The position numbers were made by a program, and so were the translations under genes. DNA of 64,000 bases from Cladocopium goreaui (taxonomy: Eukaryota > Sar > Dinophyceae > Suessiales > Symbiodiniaceae). The stretch lies in assembly GCA_947184155.2 (NCBI GenBank), contig CAMXCT020000518.1, positions 97,416 through 161,415 on the forward strand, read 5' to 3'. The notes under the pieces were generated by a model. The model had not been told where the DNA came from. It worked only from the letters and a program-made list of their open reading frames with translations, and ran no database searches. This document shows, one piece after another, positions 61,801 to 64,000 of this stretch (within the stretch, counting starts at the first letter, position 1; each line of letters opens with the position of its first letter).

Positions 61801-63666
61801 TCTATGTATGTCACTAATCAATCATTCAAGGTGGTGGCACATTCAATGGGGAAACACCATTCAAAACAACATGTTTAACCTGCAAAAAATGGAGGCACTT
61901 TAGCCATCAAAGTGAATCTGGATGAGATCTGGGGCAGGCCATTCAATTGCGGGGGACCAACTGGTGCAGGGCACGTTGATCCCAAATAACGCTTGCAGCT
62001 CAATTGGCAATGTCAAGCAGAACTGCTAGGAAAGAGGCAAGAAGTTGGAAAAGACAGCGCCAATGTGGTGGGGCAAACAATTGAAAACCCACATAAAATC
62101 ACAAAATCACCAAAGTGATCTGTTTAGCAGGGAAATTCTACAAGGGTCCCTTGCATGTTTCGAAATTTGTGAACCTGCCAAGCCGCACATCAAGTTGGAC
62201 CCCCCAGGTATATAAGCACTCCATTGTTAAGCTATATATTTCTAGCAAAATCTTACCCATATTCCAAGGCTGTTCATATTCCATGCCCAAATAGCTCCGG
62301 AAATTTGGAAAATAATGAACGACCTTTGATGATGAGAATAAGGTTGTGTGACCCTTGTCAGGCGCTCCCTTGTCACGTGCTGTCATGTCCAGTCGCACAT
62401 GTTTAACCCCGCTGAGAACCTTCTCAAGCAATGATTTCTTGAATAAACATAATCGTAAAGTCTTGTTTCTCTCATCAATTATCAGCTTCTCTAGGATCTT
62501 TTAAAACCATTGGATAAGCTGTTCAGCTTATTTTTTGACGCGTTTGGCTGGCGGCTCAGCTTCCGCATCTGTAAACGGGGCCAAATCTGGATTACGCTGT
62601 TCTTCCTCGAACCCAAATGGTACCATATTTCCACTTAATACAGTTACATTGAGTAGGATGCCACCCCTGGAGTACGATGCCCCCCTCGTATGCGTTGCCG
62701 TTCCTGCATGTGGGCTTCTCAGGCATATGTTAATATCATTTTTGATCAACTCGAGGCTGCAAATTCCATTCCACATACCCACAAGGCATCACACTCTATC
62801 GCGCACGACTAAGACAACAATCGAGAATTTCCATAGCCTCCACGGGTCAAAAGTATCAAAATTTCATGGAATGCGATTGTATGCGCGACTGTTCAAAACG
62901 CTGGAAAAACAACAATTTCCCCCATATTCCATATTATCAGATTCCAGAGCATTTTACCTCCGAAGAGGAAAAAAAAATAAAAAAAGCTCTTCAGGTCAAT
63001 TTTTCGAAAAAAAATGTTTTTGGCTGTCTGCGCAAGTTTTTCTGGTGTACGATCCCTTTTGTGGAGTACGATGATCTGTGAGTAGGTGTGTGGAGTGCGA
63101 TGGGGTCCTCTGGGGTGCGATGACACCCCTCGAGTGCGATGCGACATGAGTATGCGCGGCCGGAAATCCCCTGAGAGAAGGATTCTGGGCCACAATTCCC
63201 CAAATTCAACAGAGCGGGCGGATGCTGGTTGTTGTAATTTAACAGGATTTCAGCCCACTCAACAAACAAGTCAAACAATATGTTGAAACCCTCTCCTTCT
63301 TCAGTCTCCAAAATGGGAAACTCACTTATCAGGACACGCTTTAGCTCATCCAGGCTCCATAGCATTTCAGGAACAACACAAGGCATCGACATGGTGCCAA
63401 ACAATTTCCAAATTGAGCTGAAAGGTCTTCCCATCTCAACCAGTCAATTCACAGGTGTGAAACATGTCATACACAGGGAAACAGGTTGGGAAAACAGTGG
63501 GTCCAAAGAGACAGGTCTGGAGTACGATGGATTCATAGTATATGTACATTTTCTGAATTTGGGTAACTTGGAGCTAGAATATTGCAAACAAAATTCTTTA
63601 TTCTCAACTTCATTGGGGTTTGTCTAATAATTGAGTATTCCGAAAAATCCAACAAAGAATCATCAT

Positions 63667-63773
63667 CTGGTTGGTGGCTTGGAACATGTTGTTATTTTTC
63701 CATATATTGGGAATTTCATCATCCCAACTGACTTTCACATTTTTCAGAGGGGTGGCGAAAAACCACCAACCAG
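63667..63773. repeat. MITE-like element family 1, copy 7
   Basis: The ends are ctggttggtggcttggaac and aaaaccaccaaccag. Confidence 0.8.
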
Positions 63774-64000
63774 GAGGTTGTTTCCCCATCTTCAGACCCA
63801 TTGAAATTGCAATCGAATGCTGTGACATGCTGTGGCCAAGAAGGGCTCAGACCCCACGACCCGGATTTCTTTTCAGAGGAGGGTTGTAAAGTTTGTTACG
63901 AAGCATATTTATTACTGTTGTACTCTCAGTCATCAGGATCGAATGCAATATATTTACTTGCAAGGTTGCTGATGCATAGGCTGTTTCGATGTTCTTGAAT

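Larger units (their letters stand above)
57720..64000. other. AT-rich spacer, no supported gene
   Basis: Short ORFs only, none with family features. It contains two family 1 MITE-like copies, TA/TATAT tracts (about 59030-59090), a GA tract at 60570-60595, and a cluster of GRGTRCGATG words between 62670 and 63529. Confidence 0.5.

Noticed and set aside
1..64000. CRISPR arrays, rRNA operons, tRNA genes
   Set aside because: No regularly spaced identical repeats with unique spacers were seen, and I could not recognise any rRNA or tRNA by eye. A tRNA scan would be needed to exclude tRNAs.

Overview
The window looks like nuclear DNA of a dinoflagellate (Symbiodiniaceae or a relative). The reasons are low gene density, large AT-rich and microsatellite-rich spacers, single-exon genes, two very different complete retrotransposons, and a 15-nt exact match to the 3' part of the dinoflagellate spliced leader inside a transposon terminal repeat. 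The assignment is inferred from content, not from a database search.

Layout. 1-15 kb is mostly intergenic: AT-rich spacer, small inverted-repeat (MITE-like) elements, and a composite satellite block at 1.4-3.4 kb that recurs in inverted orientation at 20.2-21.8 kb. 15.4-16.6 kb holds a broken NTPase/nuclease-like gene resembling the Crinkler/RHS superfamily. 16.7-25 kb is again spacer. 25.3-26.9 kb holds the C-terminal part of a C5 cytosine DNA methyltransferase. 27.9-38.0 kb is a complete tyrosine-recombinase (DIRS/PAT/Ngaro-type) retrotransposon with split direct repeats A1...B1-A2...B2. 38.9-40.2 kb is an intact HMG-box plus protein kinase gene. 40.3-45.7 kb is spacer with MITE-like repeats. 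45.76-54.48 kb is an intact, recently inserted Ty1/copia LTR retrotransposon on the minus strand, with one 2586-residue gag-pol ORF that carries an extra methyltransferase-like domain. 54.5-57.7 kb holds decayed coding sequence, including an IS1595/ISXO2-like transposase relic. 57.7-64 kb is spacer.

How the parts relate. The tyrosine-recombinase element encodes, on one strand, a cysteine-rich protein, a tyrosine recombinase fused to a zinc finger and a dual-specificity-phosphatase-like domain, a gag-like protein with the same zinc-finger module, a methyltransferase-like domain, and reverse transcriptase-RNase H. Its coding order is a circular permutation of the usual DIRS order. It is peppered with about twenty small hairpins whose arm sequences all differ but whose loop is nearly always GGNGA, most often GGCGA or GGTGA. 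Its terminal A repeat folds into a long hairpin whose arm carries the spliced-leader-like sequence. These hairpins and the spliced-leader hairpin are the strongest candidates for something undescribed. Both large retroelements sit in TA-rich microsatellites, and three unrelated methyltransferase-type domains occur within 26 kb.
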